From: Neobacillus cucumis
GTDB lineage: Bacteria > Bacillota > Bacilli > Bacillales_B > DSM-18226
Assembly: GCF_023715505.1 (NCBI RefSeq)
Contig: NZ_JAMBOH010000022.1
Coordinates: 1 to 64,000 of the forward strand
Direction of reading: 5' to 3'
DNA: 64,000 nucleotides
Shown here: piece by piece, positions 33,029 through 49,999 of the stretch
Numbering within the stretch: the first letter of the stretch is position 1
Layout of the letters: the number at the start of each line of letters is the position of its first letter
Translations under genes and position numbers: made by a program
Notes under the pieces: model-generated
Told to the model about the DNA's origin: nothing
Seen by the model: the letters and a program-made list of their open reading frames with translations, nothing else
Database searches by the model: none

Positions 33029-34216
33029 ATGGCAAAAGCTAAATTCGACCGTTCTAAGCCACACGTTAACATTGGTACAATCGGACACGTTGACCACGGT
33101 AAAACTACTTTAACTGCTGCAATCACTTCTGTTCTTGCAAAGCAAGGTAAAGCTGAAGCTCGTGCATACGATCAAATTGATGGTGCACCAGAAGAAAAAG
33201 AGCGTGGTATCACAATCTCAACTGCACACGTTGAGTATGAAACTGATAACCGTCACTATGCACACGTTGACTGCCCAGGACACGCTGACTATGTAAAAAA
33301 CATGATCACTGGTGCAGCTCAAATGGACGGCGGTATCCTTGTAGTATCTGCTACTGATGGTCCTATGCCGCAAACACGTGAGCACATCCTTCTTTCTCGT
33401 CAGGTAGGCGTACCTTACCTTGTTGTATTTATGAACAAATGTGACATGGTTGACGACGAAGAACTTCTTGAGTTAGTAGAAATGGAAATTCGTGACCTAT
33501 TAACTGAATATGATTTTCCTGGCGATGACACTCCGGTTATCAAAGGTTCTGCTCTTAAAGCATTAGAAGGCGAAGCTGCATGGGAAGAAAAAGTTATCGA
33601 ATTAATGAACGCAGTTGATGAGTTCATCCCAACTCCAACTCGTGACACTGATAAGCCTTTCATGATGCCAGTTGAGGATGTATTCTCAATCACTGGTCGT
33701 GGAACTGTTGCTACAGGCCGTGTTGAGCGTGGTGTAGTTAAAGTTGGTGACGTGGTTGAAATCGTTGGTTTCACTGAAGAGCCAAAATCTACTACTGTAA
33801 CAGGTGTAGAAATGTTCCGTAAACTTCTTGATTTCGCTGAAGCTGGTGACAACATTGGTGCCCTTCTTCGTGGTGTAGCGCGTGAAGAAATCGAGCGTGG
33901 ACAAGTTTTGGCTAAGCCAAAATCAATCACTCCACACACAAAGTTCAAAGCACAAGTTTACGTATTATCTAAAGAAGAAGGTGGACGTCATACTCCATTC
34001 TTCACAAACTATCGTCCACAATTCTATTTCCGTACTTCTGATATTACTGGTATCTGTAACCTACCAGAAGGTACTGAAATGGTAATGCCTGGCGACCATA
34101 TCGAAATGACTGTTGAACTTATTGCTCCAGTTGCAATCGAAGAAGGAACAAAGTTCTCTATTCGTGAAGGCGGACGTACAGTAGGTTCAGGTTCAATCAC
34201 AACAATTCAAGAGTAA
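33029..34216 (+). CDS. tuf: Elongation factor Tu
   Basis: EF-Tu delivers aminoacyl-tRNA to the ribosome. The G1 motif GHVDHGKTT (near 19-27), [11 protein letters not shown] (near 81-91), NKCDMVDD (near 136-143) and the C-terminal beta barrels are all conserved over 395 aa. CAAAGGAGG precedes the ATG. Codons are highly biased, as expected for this gene. Confidence 0.99.
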   Translation: MAKAKFDRSKPHVNIGTIGHVDHGKTTLTAAITSVLAKQGKAEARAYDQIDGAPEEKERGITISTAHVEYETDNRHYAHVDCPGHADYVKNMITGAAQMDGGILVVSATDGPMPQTREHILLSRQVGVPYLVVFMNKCDMVDDEELLELVEMEIRDLLTEYDFPGDDTPVIKGSALKALEGEAAWEEKVIELMNAVDEFIPTPTRDTDKPFMMPVEDVFSITGRGTVATGRVERGVVKVGDVVEIVGFTEEPKSTTVTGVEMFRKLLDFAEAGDNIGALLRGVAREEIERGQVLAKPKSITPHTKFKAQVYVLSKEEGGRHTPFFTNYRPQFYFRTSDITGICNLPEGTEMVMPGDHIEMTVELIAPVAIEEGTKFSIREGGRTVGSGSITTIQE

Positions 34217-34226
34217 TAACTTTATA

Positions 34227-34259
34227 AAAGCAGATGGATGACGATCCATCTGCTTTTTT
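34227..34259 (+). terminator. Terminator after tuf
   Basis: A 13-bp stem (AAAGCAGATGGAT with ATCCATCTGCTTT, loop GACG) is followed by T residues. It closes the str operon. Confidence 0.94.
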
Positions 34260-34442
34260 AATGTCAAGTAAAGTGGATAACCGTGTTTCTTCTATTATAA
34301 TATTTATTCAAAATATTATAACGTTCACTTAATAACTAGGAATTTTTGGAGATTGCTATTAATAGTTGAAAAACGTGTAAACAGCCGCTATAATAGGAAA
34401 AGTGTTCAAAACAGAAACATAAAGAAAAAAACATAATAATTG

Positions 34443-34471
34443 TTGCGTTTGCTTTATGTTTTATGTATAAT
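34443..34471 (+). promoter_or_regulatory. Promoter of the S10-spc-alpha cluster
   Basis: TTGCGT (34443-34448), a 17-base spacer and perfect TATAAT (34466-34471). No other promoter as good is seen between here and rpoA, so most of the cluster is probably transcribed from this point. Confidence 0.8.
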
Positions 34472-34500
34472 AGACAATGTTGGTCTTTGACTGCGATGAT

Positions 34501-34560
34501 GTGAAAGGTTGCTGACACACCCGGCCGCTTTGCCATGGCGAGTGTGTGGGAAATTTTCAC
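34501..34560 (+). promoter_or_regulatory. Structured S10 operon leader
   Basis: The segment is closed by GTGAAA at its 5' end and TTTTCAC at its 3' end. Inside lies a stem of ACACACC with the GAGTGTGT arm and a GGCCGCTTTGCCATGGC hairpin. It lies between the promoter and rpsJ. A role in operon control or mRNA stability is likely but not shown by the sequence. Confidence 0.6.
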
Positions 34561-34584
34561 TGAGAATGTCTATTTTTAAAATAG

Positions 34585-34914
<330 letters not shown>

Positions 34915-34952
34915 TCAAATAAACTATTATAAAATTAGGAGGTGTGACTTAC

Positions 34953-35579
34953 ATGACCAAAGGAATCTTAGGAAGAAAAATTGGTATGACTCAAGTATTT
35001 GCAGAAAACGGGAACTTAATTCCTGTAACTGTTGTTGAGGTAGCTCCAAACGTTGTACTTCAAAAAAAATCAGTTGATAGCGATGGATATGTTGCTGTTC
35101 AAGTAGGTTTTGAAGATAAGCGTGAGAAGTTAGCTAACAAGCCTGAAAAAGGACATGTTGCGAAAGCAAATACTGCTCCTAAGCGCTTCATTCGCGAATT
35201 CCGCGGAGATGACTTAGCAGCACTTGAAGTTGGTCAGGAAGTCAAAGTTGATATTTTCGCTGCAGGAGATATCGTAGATGTAACAGGAATCTCAAAGGGT
35301 AAAGGTTTCCAAGGTGTTATCAAACGCCACGGACAATCACGCGGCCCAATGGCTCACGGTTCACGTTATCATCGTCGTCCTGGTTCAATGGGACCTGTTG
35401 CTCCAAACCGTGTATTCAAAGGTAAATTATTACCTGGCCGTATGGGTGGAGATCAAGTTACAGTTCAAAACCTTGAAATCGTTAAGGTTGATACAGAACG
35501 CAACTTACTTTTAATCAAAGGTAACGTACCAGGTGCAAAAAAAGCATTATTAAAAATCAAAGGTGCGGTTAAAGCATAA
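34953..35579 (+). CDS. rplC: 50S ribosomal protein L3
   Basis: L3 starts large-subunit assembly and reaches to the peptidyl transferase centre. The conserved central loop with [20 protein letters not shown] (about 129-148) is visible. ATG 34953 has AGGAGGTG seven to eight bases upstream and gives 208 aa; the in-frame GTG at 34944 overlaps that spacing. Confidence 0.97.
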   Translation: MTKGILGRKIGMTQVFAENGNLIPVTVVEVAPNVVLQKKSVDSDGYVAVQVGFEDKREKLANKPEKGHVAKANTAPKRFIREFRGDDLAALEVGQEVKVDIFAAGDIVDVTGISKGKGFQGVIKRHGQSRGPMAHGSRYHRRPGSMGPVAPNRVFKGKLLPGRMGGDQVTVQNLEIVKVDTERNLLLIKGNVPGAKKALLKIKGAVKA

Positions 35580-35609
35580 GTCACTTTGTAAGAAAGGAGG
35601 AACAAAGGA

Positions 35610-36232
35610 ATGCCTAAAGTAGCATTATTAAACCAAAACGGTTCACAAGTTGGTGATATCGAACTTAATGAAGCGGTTTTTGGTATTGAGCCTAACCAAA
35701 GCGTATTATTTGAAGCGATTGTTATGCAAAGAGCTTCTTTACGTCAAGGAACTCATAAAACTAAAGTTCGTTCAGAAGTAGCAGGCGGTGGCCGTAAGCC
35801 ATGGAGACAAAAAGGAACTGGCCGTGCTCGTCAAGGGTCAATCCGTTCACCACAATGGCGCGGAGGTGGTACAGTATTTGGTCCTACACCACGCAGCTAT
35901 AGCTATAAATTACCGAAAAAAGTACGTCGCTTAGCGATCAAATCTGCACTTTCATCTAAGGTGTTGGAAGAAAATATCTTGGTACTTGAAACATTAACTT
36001 TCGATGCACCAAAAACTAAAGAATTCAAATCAGTATTAGGTGGCCTTTCTGTTGAGAAGAAAGCACTTATCGTTACTGCTGACCTAGATGAGAATGTAGC
36101 ATTGTCTGCACGTAACATCCCTGGTGTAACAGTTGTGACAGCTGATGGAATTAACGTATTAGACGTTGTTAATCATGATAAATTGATCATGACTAAAGCA
36201 GCTGTTGAAAAAGTAGAGGAGGTGCTTGCATA

Positions 36233-36233
<1 letters not shown>
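35610..36233 (+). CDS. rplD: 50S ribosomal protein L4
   Basis: L4 lines the polypeptide exit tunnel. In enterobacteria it represses the S10 operon. The extended loop [20 protein letters not shown] (about 50-69) that reaches the tunnel is intact. The length is 207 aa. Its TAA overlaps the rplW start. Confidence 0.97.
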
Positions 36234-37377
<1,144 letters not shown>

Positions 37378-37437
37378 CGGGACTAGAGCTACGGTTCATA
37401 GAAGAACCGTAGAACAGTCACGAAGGGAGGTTCCTTC

Positions 37438-39362
<1,925 letters not shown>

Positions 39363-39385
39363 TTATCCGAGAGGAGGTTCACACA

Positions 39386-40059
<674 letters not shown>

Positions 40060-40095
40060 TTTAAATCCAAATTGCCTTTAAGGAGGTGCTTACGG

Positions 40096-40404
40096 ATGCA
40101 TGTTAAAAAAGGTGATAAGGTCAGAGTGATCTCTGGTAAGGATAAAGGCAAAACAGGAGTAATTCTTGCTGCTTATCCTAAAGAAAGCCGTGTTCTTGTC
40201 GAAGGTGTAAACATCGTTAAGAAACACTCTAAGCCTTCTCAAGTGAATCCACAAGGCGGAATTGTCAGCTTTGAGGCTCCAATCCATGTATCAAATGTTA
40301 TGCCTATCGATCCTAAAACAGGTAACCCTACTCGTGTAGGTTACACTACGGTTGATGGCAAAAAAGTACGCGTAGCAAAATCCGGTGAAGTATTAGATAA
40401 ATAG
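40096..40404 (+). CDS. rplX: 50S ribosomal protein L24
   Basis: L24 starts 50S assembly together with L3. A KOW motif ([18 protein letters not shown], about 6-23) is visible. ATG 40096 follows AAGGAGGTG by eight bases and gives 102 aa. An in-frame start at 40072 precedes that binding site and is rejected. Confidence 0.96.
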   Translation: MHVKKGDKVRVISGKDKGKTGVILAAYPKESRVLVEGVNIVKKHSKPSQVNPQGGIVSFEAPIHVSNVMPIDPKTGNPTRVGYTTVDGKKVRVAKSGEVLDK

Positions 40405-40430
40405 TTTAAAAAAGAAGGGAGGTACAATGA

Positions 40431-40970
40431 ATGAACCGCCTAAAAGAAAAATTTGTTAAAGAAGTAACACCTGCTCTAATGAGCAAGTTCAACTATAAAT
40501 CAGTTATGGAAGTACCAAAACTTGAGAAAATCGTGATCAACATGGGTGTAGGTGACGCAGTTGCAAATGCTAAAGCATTAGACAATGCTGTTGAAGAGCT
40601 AGCAACTATTACTGGCCAAAAACCTGTTGTAACTCGTGCGAAAAAATCTATCGCTGGTTTCCGTCTTCGTGAAGGTATGCCAATCGGTGCAAAGGTTACA
40701 CTTCGCGGTGAGCGCATGTACGAATTCTTGGATAAATTAGTATCCGTTTCTTTACCTCGTGTACGTGACTTCCGTGGTATTTCTAAGAAAGCTTTTGATG
40801 GTCGCGGTAACTACACTTTAGGTATTAAAGAACAATTAATCTTCCCTGAAATTGATTACGATAAAGTAAGCAAAGTTCGTGGTATGGATATCGTTATCGT
40901 AACGACTGCAAACACTGATGAAGAATCTCGTGAACTTTTAACTCAATTTGGAATGCCATTCCAAAAGTAA
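40431..40970 (+). CDS. rplE: 50S ribosomal protein L5
   Basis: L5 binds 5S rRNA in the central protuberance. The 179-aa protein keeps [16 protein letters not shown] and [27 protein letters not shown] precedes the ATG. Confidence 0.98.
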   Translation: MNRLKEKFVKEVTPALMSKFNYKSVMEVPKLEKIVINMGVGDAVANAKALDNAVEELATITGQKPVVTRAKKSIAGFRLREGMPIGAKVTLRGERMYEFLDKLVSVSLPRVRDFRGISKKAFDGRGNYTLGIKEQLIFPEIDYDKVSKVRGMDIVIVTTANTDEESRELLTQFGMPFQK

Positions 40971-41608
<638 letters not shown>

Positions 41609-41638
41609 TCAGTTTTTGAATGAATGGAGGTGCACTAA

Positions 41639-42175
41639 ATGTCTCGCGTAGGAAAAAAACCAATCGAAATTCCAGCAGGAGTTACGGTTACTTTAAACAA
41701 CAATACTGTAACAGTTAAAGGACCTAAAGGCGAACTTACTCGTACTTTTAATCCTGATATTGCAATTAACGTAGAAGAAAACACTGTAACAATTACTCGT
41801 CCTTCTGACGTGAAAGAACACCGCGCATTACATGGTACAACTCGCGCTGTGATCGCTAATATGGTTGAAGGTGTTTCCACTGGCTTCACAAGAGGCTTAG
41901 AATTAATCGGGGTTGGTTACCGTGCCCAAAAGCAAGGTAACAAACTTGTATTAAACGTTGGTTACTCACATCCGGTTGAAATTGAACCTGAAGCTGGCCT
42001 TGAAATCGAAGTACCTGCTAATACAAAAATCGTTATTAAAGGTACTGACAAAGAACGTGTTGGTGCATTAGCAGCCAATATCCGTAAAGTTCGTCCTCCA
42101 GAGCCATATAAAGGCAAAGGAATCCGTTACGAAGGCGAATTTGTCCGTCGTAAAGAGGGTAAAACCGGTAAGTAA
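41639..42175 (+). CDS. rplF: 50S ribosomal protein L6
   Basis: L6 lies near the factor-binding site. Two repeated alpha/beta domains are visible over 178 aa, with the C-terminal [20 protein letters not shown] signature. ATGGAGGTG precedes the ATG. Confidence 0.98.
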   Translation: MSRVGKKPIEIPAGVTVTLNNNTVTVKGPKGELTRTFNPDIAINVEENTVTITRPSDVKEHRALHGTTRAVIANMVEGVSTGFTRGLELIGVGYRAQKQGNKLVLNVGYSHPVEIEPEAGLEIEVPANTKIVIKGTDKERVGALAANIRKVRPPEPYKGKGIRYEGEFVRRKEGKTGK

Positions 42176-42207
42176 TGCCGCATAAGTAAACGAAAGGAGT
42201 GACGTAA

Positions 42208-42570
42208 ATGATTACGAAGCAAGATAAGAACGCTAATCGCAAGAAAAGACACGCTCGTGTTCGTGCGAAACTTAGCGGTACTTCTGCTCGTCCACGTCTA
42301 AATGTGTACCGTTCAAATAAGCACATTTATGCTCAATTAATCGATGACATGAATGGAGTCACTTTAGCAAGTGCTTCTACAATAGAAAAAGATTTCGGTC
42401 TTGAATCTACTAGTAATGTTGAAGCTGCACAAAAGGTCGGAGAATTAGTCGCTAAACGTGCGGTTGAAAAAGGTATCACTGCTGTTGTCTTTGACCGTGG
42501 GGGATACCTATATCACGGACGTGTGCAAGCATTAGCTGATGCTGCCCGTGAAAACGGCTTACAATTTTAA
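42208..42570 (+). CDS. rplR: 50S ribosomal protein L18
   Basis: L18 brings 5S rRNA into the large subunit with L5. The 120-aa product has the basic N-terminus with [19 protein letters not shown] sequence (here [16 protein letters not shown]) and the C-terminal [23 protein letters not shown] precedes the ATG. Confidence 0.98.
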   Translation: MITKQDKNANRKKRHARVRAKLSGTSARPRLNVYRSNKHIYAQLIDDMNGVTLASASTIEKDFGLESTSNVEAAQKVGELVAKRAVEKGITAVVFDRGGYLYHGRVQALADAARENGLQF

Positions 42571-42594
42571 TAGACAAAGGAGGGACATAAAAAG

Positions 42595-43095
42595 ATGCGT
42601 CGTATTGATCCAAACAAACTTGAACTAGAAGAACGCGTAGTAACAGTTAACCGTGTTGCGAAAGTTGTTAAAGGTGGACGTCGTTTCCGTTTCTCTGCTC
42701 TTGTAGTAGTTGGGGATAAAAACGGTCATGTAGGTTTTGGCACTGGTAAAGCACAAGAAGTACCAGATGCAATCCGCAAAGCCATCGAAGATGCGAAGAA
42801 AAACTTAGTCGAAATACCAATGGTTGGAACTACAATTCCTCACCAAGTAATTGGACGTTTTGGAGCTGGCGAAATTCTATTAAAACCTGCTTCTGAAGGT
42901 ACTGGAGTTATCGCTGGGGGACCAGTTCGTGCTGTCCTAGAATTAGGCGGTGTTGCTGACATCCTTTCTAAATCACTTGGAACAAACACTCCGATTAACA
43001 TGGTTCGCGCAACAATTGATGGTTTAAAACAATTAAAACGTGCTGAAGACGTAGCGAAATTACGCGGTAAATCAGTAGAAGAACTGTTAGGATAA
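42595..43095 (+). CDS. rpsE: 30S ribosomal protein S5
   Basis: S5 acts at the decoding site and in mRNA unwinding; its N-terminal loop is a spectinomycin-resistance site. The segment [20 protein letters not shown] (near 19-38) is intact. The length is 166 aa. AAAGGAGGG precedes the ATG. Confidence 0.98.
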   Translation: MRRIDPNKLELEERVVTVNRVAKVVKGGRRFRFSALVVVGDKNGHVGFGTGKAQEVPDAIRKAIEDAKKNLVEIPMVGTTIPHQVIGRFGAGEILLKPASEGTGVIAGGPVRAVLELGGVADILSKSLGTNTPINMVRATIDGLKQLKRAEDVAKLRGKSVEELLG

Positions 43096-43108
43096 GGGGG
43101 GAAATCAA

Positions 43109-43288
43109 ATGGCGAAACTTTTAATTACCCTTAACCGAAGCGTAATTGGTCGCCCTGAGGACCAACGTGAAACAGTTAAAGCGCTAGGTTTGCGTAAATT
43201 AAATCAAACAGTTGAGCATCAAGATAACGCTGCTATTCGCGGTATGATCAATAAAGTTGCTCACCTTGTAACAGTTAAAGAACAATAA
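43109..43288 (+). CDS. rpmD: 50S ribosomal protein L30
   Basis: This 59-codon gene encodes L30. The sequence reads [20 protein letters not shown] at the N-terminus and contains [13 protein letters not shown], typical of the family. GGGGGGA precedes the ATG. It lies between rpsE and rplO as expected. Confidence 0.96.
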   Translation: MAKLLITLNRSVIGRPEDQRETVKALGLRKLNQTVEHQDNAAIRGMINKVAHLVTVKEQ

Positions 43289-43320
43289 TTAATTGTTTTC
43301 TTTCATAAGGAGGTGCCAAT

Positions 43321-43761
43321 ATGAAACTTCATGAATTAAAACCTGCAGAAGGTTCTCGTCAAGAGCGCAAGCGTTTAGGCCGTGGTATCGGTTCTGGACA
43401 AGGTAAAACAGCAGGTAAAGGTCATAAAGGTCAAAACGCTCGTTCTGGCGGCGGTGTACGCTTAGGTTTCGAGGGTGGTCAAACACCTTTATTCCGTCGT
43501 TTACCAAAACGTGGTTTTACCAATATCAGCCGCAAAGAATACGCTGTTGTCAATCTTGATGCTTTAAATCGCTTTGAAGAAGGTACAGAAGTTACTCCAG
43601 AACTTCTTATCGAAACAGGTGTTGTAAGTAATGAAAAAGCAGGGATCAAAATACTTGCTAAAGGGAACGTAGAGAAAAAGTTGACTGTTAAAGCTCACAA
43701 ATTCTCCTCTGCTGCTAAGGAAGCTATCGAAGCTGCTGGTGGAACTACTGAGGTGATCTAA
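43321..43761 (+). CDS. rplO: 50S ribosomal protein L15
   Basis: L15 is a late assembly protein. The glycine-rich N-terminal tail ([19 protein letters not shown], about 20-38) penetrates the rRNA. The 146-aa frame ends with a TAA that shares its last base with the secY ATG, so translation is coupled. Confidence 0.98.
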   Translation: MKLHELKPAEGSRQERKRLGRGIGSGQGKTAGKGHKGQNARSGGGVRLGFEGGQTPLFRRLPKRGFTNISRKEYAVVNLDALNRFEEGTEVTPELLIETGVVSNEKAGIKILAKGNVEKKLTVKAHKFSSAAKEAIEAAGGTTEVI

Positions 43762-45055
43762 TGTTCCAGACAATCTCCAATTTTATGCGCGTGGGTGAGA
43801 TAAGACGTAAAATAGTATTCACCCTTTTAATGTTAGTCGTTTTTCGACTAGGTACTTTTATTCCAGTACCGAACGTAAATGCTGATGTTCTTGCTAATCA
43901 AGATAAACTAAGTGTTTTCGGTATTCTTAATACCTTCGGAGGTGGAGCATTAAAACAATTCTCCATCTTTGCAATGGGTATTATGCCGTATATCACTGCT
44001 TCGATTATCATTCAGCTTTTACAAATGGATGTAGTTCCAAAATTCACGGAATGGTCCAAGCAAGGTGAATCTGGCCGTCGTAAGATTGCTCAGATTACCA
44101 GATACTTTACTGTTGTGCTTGGATTTATCCAAGCATTAGGTATGTCCTACGGTTTTAATAACCTAGCCAGCGGACAATTGATTGAGAATCCAGGTATCGG
44201 TACGTATTTATTAATTGCTGTTACATTAACCGCTGGTACATCATTTTTAATGTGGCTTGGTGAGCAAATCACTGAAAAGGGTGTTGGAAATGGAATTTCC
44301 ATTATCATCTTTGCGGGGATTGCTGCTGGGATCCCATCCACTGTTAATCAAATTTATGTTCAACAGTTTGAGAATGCCGGTGAAGCATTATTCTTACGTA
44401 TTGTGACGGTTGTTCTAATCGTTATTGCGATTATCGCTATCGTTTTTGGTGTTATTTTTATCCAACAAGCCAATCGTAAAATACCAATTCAATATGCAAA
44501 ACGTATGGTTACAGGACGTAATCCTGTTGGCGGACAGTCCACACATATGCCGTTAAAGGTGAATGCTGCGGGTGTTATCCCAGTTATCTTTGCGGTTTCA
44601 TTTATTGTAACTCCAAGAACGATTGCTTCATTTTTTCCAACAAATGATGTAACGCTCTGGATTACAAAAAACCTTGATTATACTCATCCTATTGGGATGA
44701 CGCTATATGCAATATTAATTATCGCGTTCACTTATTTCTATGCTTTTATCCAAGTTAACCCTGAACAAGCAGCGGAAAACTTACAAAAGCAGAGCGGCTA
44801 TATTCCTGGTATTCGGCCAGGAAAGAGTACACAGGAATACTTAACTCGCGTCTTATACCGTTTAACCTTTGTTGGTGCCCTATTCTTAACCATTATTGCG
44901 ATTCTTCCAACTATTTTTATAAAATTAGCGAATTTACCGCAATCGGCTCAAATTGGTGGAACAAGTCTGTTAATCGTTGTCGGTGTTGCCCTCGATACGT
45001 ATAAACAGCTTGAGGCACAGCTTGTTAAACGTCATTATAAAGGCTTTATAAAATA

Positions 45056-45056
<1 letters not shown>
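43761..45056 (+). CDS. secY: Preprotein translocase subunit SecY
   Basis: SecY is the protein-conducting channel. Ten transmembrane segments can be counted over 431 aa. Both diagnostic regions are present: the plug region after TM1 (LSVFGILNTFGGGAL) and the MTGRN/PVGGQ cytoplasmic loop (RMVTGRNPVGGQSTHMPLK). The C-terminal ends with the usual LVKRHYKGFIK. It partners with secE at 17,190. Confidence 0.98.
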
Positions 45057-45762
<706 letters not shown>

Positions 45763-45782
45763 TGGTCAATGGTATAACCGTG

Positions 45783-45984
45783 CGAGCGACTCTCGATAAC
45801 TCTTCCAATAGCTTCAAAAGTATGTGCTAGAAAATAGCTTTTCTATAGTATTGAGTATGTAGAACCGAGAGTTGGGCAAGACTTACATGAGGAATTACTT
45901 ATTCTTGCATATGTAGAAAAATATTTGCGGACAGAAGACGAACAATATGGTAATATTATAAGGTTGCTATTGTTGCGCGATTGA
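45783..45984 (+). pseudogene. map: Relic of methionine aminopeptidase gene map
   Basis: The gap between adk and infA keeps fragments of Map in order. The reading from 45,818 gives KYVLENSFSIV, then the frame shifts and 45,853-45,894 gives EYVEPRVGQDLHEE, against EYVGHGVGQDLHEE-like sequence in Bacillus Map. Upstream, GCGACTCTCGATAACTC fits the ARLSDIS segment with a missing base. The catalytic GHG has become EPR, the first half of the gene is gone, and the end is not recognisable. Comparison is with remembered family sequence, not a computed alignment. A second aminopeptidase must exist elsewhere. Confidence 0.8.
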
Positions 45985-46039
45985 TAGGTTTGCAATACAT
46001 TTTCGAACACAATTTTTGATGAAGAAGGGAGACGAGACG

Positions 46040-46258
46040 ATGGCCAAAGACGATGTTATTGAAATTGAAGGTAAAGTACTTGAAACTTTGCCGAATGCGA
46101 TGTTTAAGGTAGAATTAGAAAATGGTCATACAGTGCTGGCTCATGTTTCCGGTAAAATTCGTATGCATTTTATTCGAATTCTTCCTGGTGATAAAGTAAC
46201 AGTTGAGCTTTCTCCATATGACTTAACACGCGGAAGAATTACTTACCGCTTCAAATAA
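46040..46258 (+). CDS. infA: Translation initiation factor IF-1
   Basis: IF-1 blocks the A site during initiation. The 72-aa S1-like OB fold is complete ([20 protein letters not shown]). ATG 46040 is chosen because GGGAGACGAG lies just upstream and the family N-terminus results; the frame extends back to 46016 without a better site. Confidence 0.96.
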   Translation: MAKDDVIEIEGKVLETLPNAMFKVELENGHTVLAHVSGKIRMHFIRILPGDKVTVELSPYDLTRGRITYRFK

Positions 46259-46414
<156 letters not shown>

Positions 46415-46435
46415 TTTTAAGGAGGTGCGCTCATT

Positions 46436-46801
46436 ATGGCACGTATTGCTGGTGTAGATATTCCACGTGAAAAACGTGTAGTTATCTCTTTGACTTACAT
46501 TTATGGTATTGGTAAAGCTACTGCACAAAAAGTATTGGCTGAAGCTGGTGTTTCTGAAAATACTCGTGTACGTGATTTAACAGAAGATGAATTAAATAAA
46601 ATCCGTGACATCATCGACAAATTAAAAGTCGAGGGTGATCTTCGCCGTGAAATTTCTCTTAACATTAAGCGTTTAATGGAAATCGGCTGCTACCGCGGAT
46701 TACGTCATCGTCGTGGTTTACCGGTTCGTGGACAAAATACGAAAAACAACGCTCGTACTCGCAAAGGTCCTCGTAAGACTGTTGCGAATAAGAAGAAGTA
46801 A
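46436..46801 (+). CDS. rpsM: 30S ribosomal protein S13
   Basis: S13 contacts tRNA in the P site and forms bridges to 50S. The 121-aa protein begins [20 protein letters not shown] and has the basic C-terminal tail. AAGGAGGTG precedes the ATG. Confidence 0.98.
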   Translation: MARIAGVDIPREKRVVISLTYIYGIGKATAQKVLAEAGVSENTRVRDLTEDELNKIRDIIDKLKVEGDLRREISLNIKRLMEIGCYRGLRHRRGLPVRGQNTKNNARTRKGPRKTVANKKK

Positions 46802-46823
46802 TCGGCAAAGGAGGTTAATTTAA

Positions 46824-47213
<390 letters not shown>

Positions 47214-47387
47214 TTTTTCTGTATAAGATTCTTATCATGTGTCTATAATGGGATATGATATTAATTATTTGCACTAATACAGAAGATTTATTCCAGTTGT
47301 TGTGCACAAAACGGGAACGTATACATGGGGGAATTTCAGTCTAGGAATACCTAATGAAGTTTCGACGTTTTGAAGGAGGGTTATTTG

Positions 47388-48332
47388 ATGATCGAAATAG
47401 AAAAACCAAAAATCGAAACGATTGAGATCAACGATGATGCCAAGTACGGGAAGTTCGTCGTAGAGCCACTTGAGCGTGGATATGGTACCACTTTGGGTAA
47501 CTCCTTACGTCGTATCCTATTATCTTCACTCCCAGGTGCCGCTGTTACATCGATTCAAATCGATGGGGTACTTCATGAGTTCTCAACAATTGAAGGCGTC
47601 GTAGAGGATGTAACATCCATCATACTAAACATTAAAAAATTAGCTTTAAAAATCTACTCTGACGAAGAGAAAACACTTGAATTTGATGTACAGGGTGAAG
47701 GACCTGTCAAGGCTGGCAATATTACCCATGACAGTGATGTTGAGATTTTAAATCCTGACCTTCATATTGCTACATTAGCTGCAAATGGACATCTTCGCAT
47801 GCGTTTAACGGCTAAACGCGGACGTGGATATACACCGGCTGAACAGAACAAAAGAGAAGATCAACCGATTGGTGTTATTCCTATTGATTCTATCTTTACG
47901 CCAATTTCTCGTGTATCCTATCAGGTTGAAAATACTCGTGTAGGTCAATTATCAAACTATGATAAGCTAACACTTGATGTTTGGACAGATGGAAGCACTG
48001 GGCCAAAAGAAGCGATTGCTCTTGGTTCGAAAATTTTGACCGAGCATTTGAATATATTCGTAGGTTTAACCGACGAAGCTCAAAATGCTGAAATTATGAT
48101 TGAAAAAGAAGAAGATCAAAAAGAAAAAGTTCTTGAAATGACAATTGAAGAACTAGATCTTTCTGTTCGTTCTTATAACTGCTTAAAGCGTGCTGGAATC
48201 AATACTGTTCAGGAATTAGCAAATAAGACTGAAGAAGATATGATGAAAGTTCGTAACTTAGGCCGCAAATCACTCGAAGAAGTGAAGGCAAAACTAGAAG
48301 AGCTTGGATTAGGCTTACGTAAAGACGACTAG
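47388..48332 (+). CDS. rpoA: RNA polymerase alpha subunit
   Basis: RpoA dimerises to start polymerase assembly and contacts regulators through its C-terminal domain. The N-terminal domain contains [20 protein letters not shown] (about 32-51), and the CTD contains [16 protein letters not shown] and [12 protein letters not shown] 47388 follows GAAGGAGGG and gives 314 aa. The 174-bp gap before it contains no clear gene. Confidence 0.98.
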   Translation: MIEIEKPKIETIEINDDAKYGKFVVEPLERGYGTTLGNSLRRILLSSLPGAAVTSIQIDGVLHEFSTIEGVVEDVTSIILNIKKLALKIYSDEEKTLEFDVQGEGPVKAGNITHDSDVEILNPDLHIATLAANGHLRMRLTAKRGRGYTPAEQNKREDQPIGVIPIDSIFTPISRVSYQVENTRVGQLSNYDKLTLDVWTDGSTGPKEAIALGSKILTEHLNIFVGLTDEAQNAEIMIEKEEDQKEKVLEMTIEELDLSVRSYNCLKRAGINTVQELANKTEEDMMKVRNLGRKSLEEVKAKLEELGLGLRKDD

Positions 48333-48360
48333 TCAAGCGTTGCTTATATCCGCTTTATGA

Positions 48361-48747
<387 letters not shown>

Positions 48748-48765
48748 TACACTTTAACAGACAAC

Positions 48766-48813
48766 AAGGGCGCTGGACAGTTTACAATCAAACTTGTTCT
48801 TTGCCCTTTTTCT
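48766..48813 (+). terminator. Probable terminator after rplQ
   Basis: AAGGGC (48766-48771) pairs with GCCCTT (48803-48808) around a long loop, followed by TTTTC. The stem is short, so strength is uncertain. Confidence 0.55.
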
Positions 48814-49007
48814 GTGTGGAATTTTTATAATTGTCCGACACAAGCCAAACGAGTGTTATGATGAGCGTAACTCCATTATCATGGAGAGATCTTAAGAGTC
48901 CAAGTTGATATCGGATATTCATTATGTTGATTTGCCTGATTTCTTGATTCTTTTAATATATCGCATTCACTTGAATGCGTTGATTGAAATACGTCTCGTC
49001 TAGCTCA

Positions 49008-49090
49008 TGCACCTCCTCCCATTTCTTTTAGAAATCCCTTTTTCTGCAGTTGAATACGTGCTGCTTAGGGACGAGGTGCAGGCTTTTTTT
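49008..49090 (+). promoter_or_regulatory. Attenuator-like leader before ecfA1
   Basis: TGCACCTCCTCCC (49008-49020) pairs with GGGACGAGGTGCA (49068-49080), one mismatch, and seven T residues follow at 49084-49090. The 47-nt loop and a competing TCGTC (48996-49000) that could pair with GACGA (49070-49074) suggest two alternative folds. The 48,814-49,007 stretch holds a small perfect hairpin (CGCATTC/GAATGCG at 48,962) but no gene. Confidence 0.55.
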
Positions 49091-49159
49091 GTTATATAGA
49101 AAGTTCAATTTTTTTTGCAACGAAGAGCGGAGTATAGTCTAGCTAGGGAGAAAAACGAG

Positions 49160-49999
49160 ATGAAAAAGTCAATTGTTTCTCTTAAAGGAGTATCCTTTCA
49201 GTATGATACACAGGAACGGTATGCCTTGAAAAATGTAAGCTTTGATATCTATGAAGGGGAATGGCTTGCGATCGTTGGACATAATGGTTCTGGTAAGTCA
49301 ACGATGGCGAAATTATTAAACGGTCTTCAGTTTCCCCAAGAAGGTGAAATCACCATCTCTAACGTAATGTTGAATGAAGAGACGATATGGGATGTTCGAA
49401 AGAAGGTCGGTATGGTCTTTCAAAATCCTGACAACCAATTTGTTGGGACAACTGTACAAGATGATGTGGCTTTTGGTTTAGAAAATAATGGGGTACCCCG
49501 AGAAGAAATGGTGCAGCGTGTTGAGGATTCATTAAAAAGAGTGAAAATGGATCAGTTTCTATATCAAGAGCCCCACCATCTTTCAGGGGGACAGAAGCAG
49601 CGTGTAGCGATTGCTGGAGTATTGGCATTAAGACCGTCCATTATTATCCTCGATGAAGCCACTTCTATGCTAGACCCAAGGGGGCGTGAGGAGGTATTGG
49701 AGACCGTACGTCGTCTCAAACAAGAGAAGTCTCTTACGGTAATTTCCATTACTCATGACCTTGAGGAGGCAGCCAAGGCTGATCGGATTATTGTTATGAA
49801 TCAGGGAGAAGTATATCGTGAGGGTACTCCGGAAGAAATTTTTGCCATGGATGATCAATTGGTTCAATTGGGTTTGGACATTCCCTTCTCTGTAAAAATG
49901 AGCAAAGCTTTTCGTCAAAATGGGATTACACTATCAAAGCATTATTTATCGGAAGAAGAGTTGGTGACAGAGTTATGGACATCTCGCTTCAGAATGTAG
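49160..49999 (+). CDS. ecfA1: Energy-coupling factor transporter ATPase EcfA1
   Basis: EcfA1 is one of two ATPases that power ECF-type vitamin and cofactor uptake with interchangeable S subunits. Walker [10 protein letters not shown] (near 40-48), the signature LSGGQKQR and Walker [14 protein letters not shown] are present. ATG 49160 is used because AGGGAG lies nine bases upstream. The product is 279 aa. It overlaps ecfA2 by 25 bp. Confidence 0.96.
   Translation: MKKSIVSLKGVSFQYDTQERYALKNVSFDIYEGEWLAIVGHNGSGKSTMAKLLNGLQFPQEGEITISNVMLNEETIWDVRKKVGMVFQNPDNQFVGTTVQDDVAFGLENNGVPREEMVQRVEDSLKRVKMDQFLYQEPHHLSGGQKQRVAIAGVLALRPSIIILDEATSMLDPRGREEVLETVRRLKQEKSLTVISITHDLEEAAKADRIIVMNQGEVYREGTPEEIFAMDDQLVQLGLDIPFSVKMSKAFRQNGITLSKHYLSEEELVTELWTSRFRM

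Noticed and set aside
45763..45830. Small gene starting at the ATG overlapping the adk stop
   Set aside because: The frame ends after 22 codons, and part of the sequence is better explained as decayed map.
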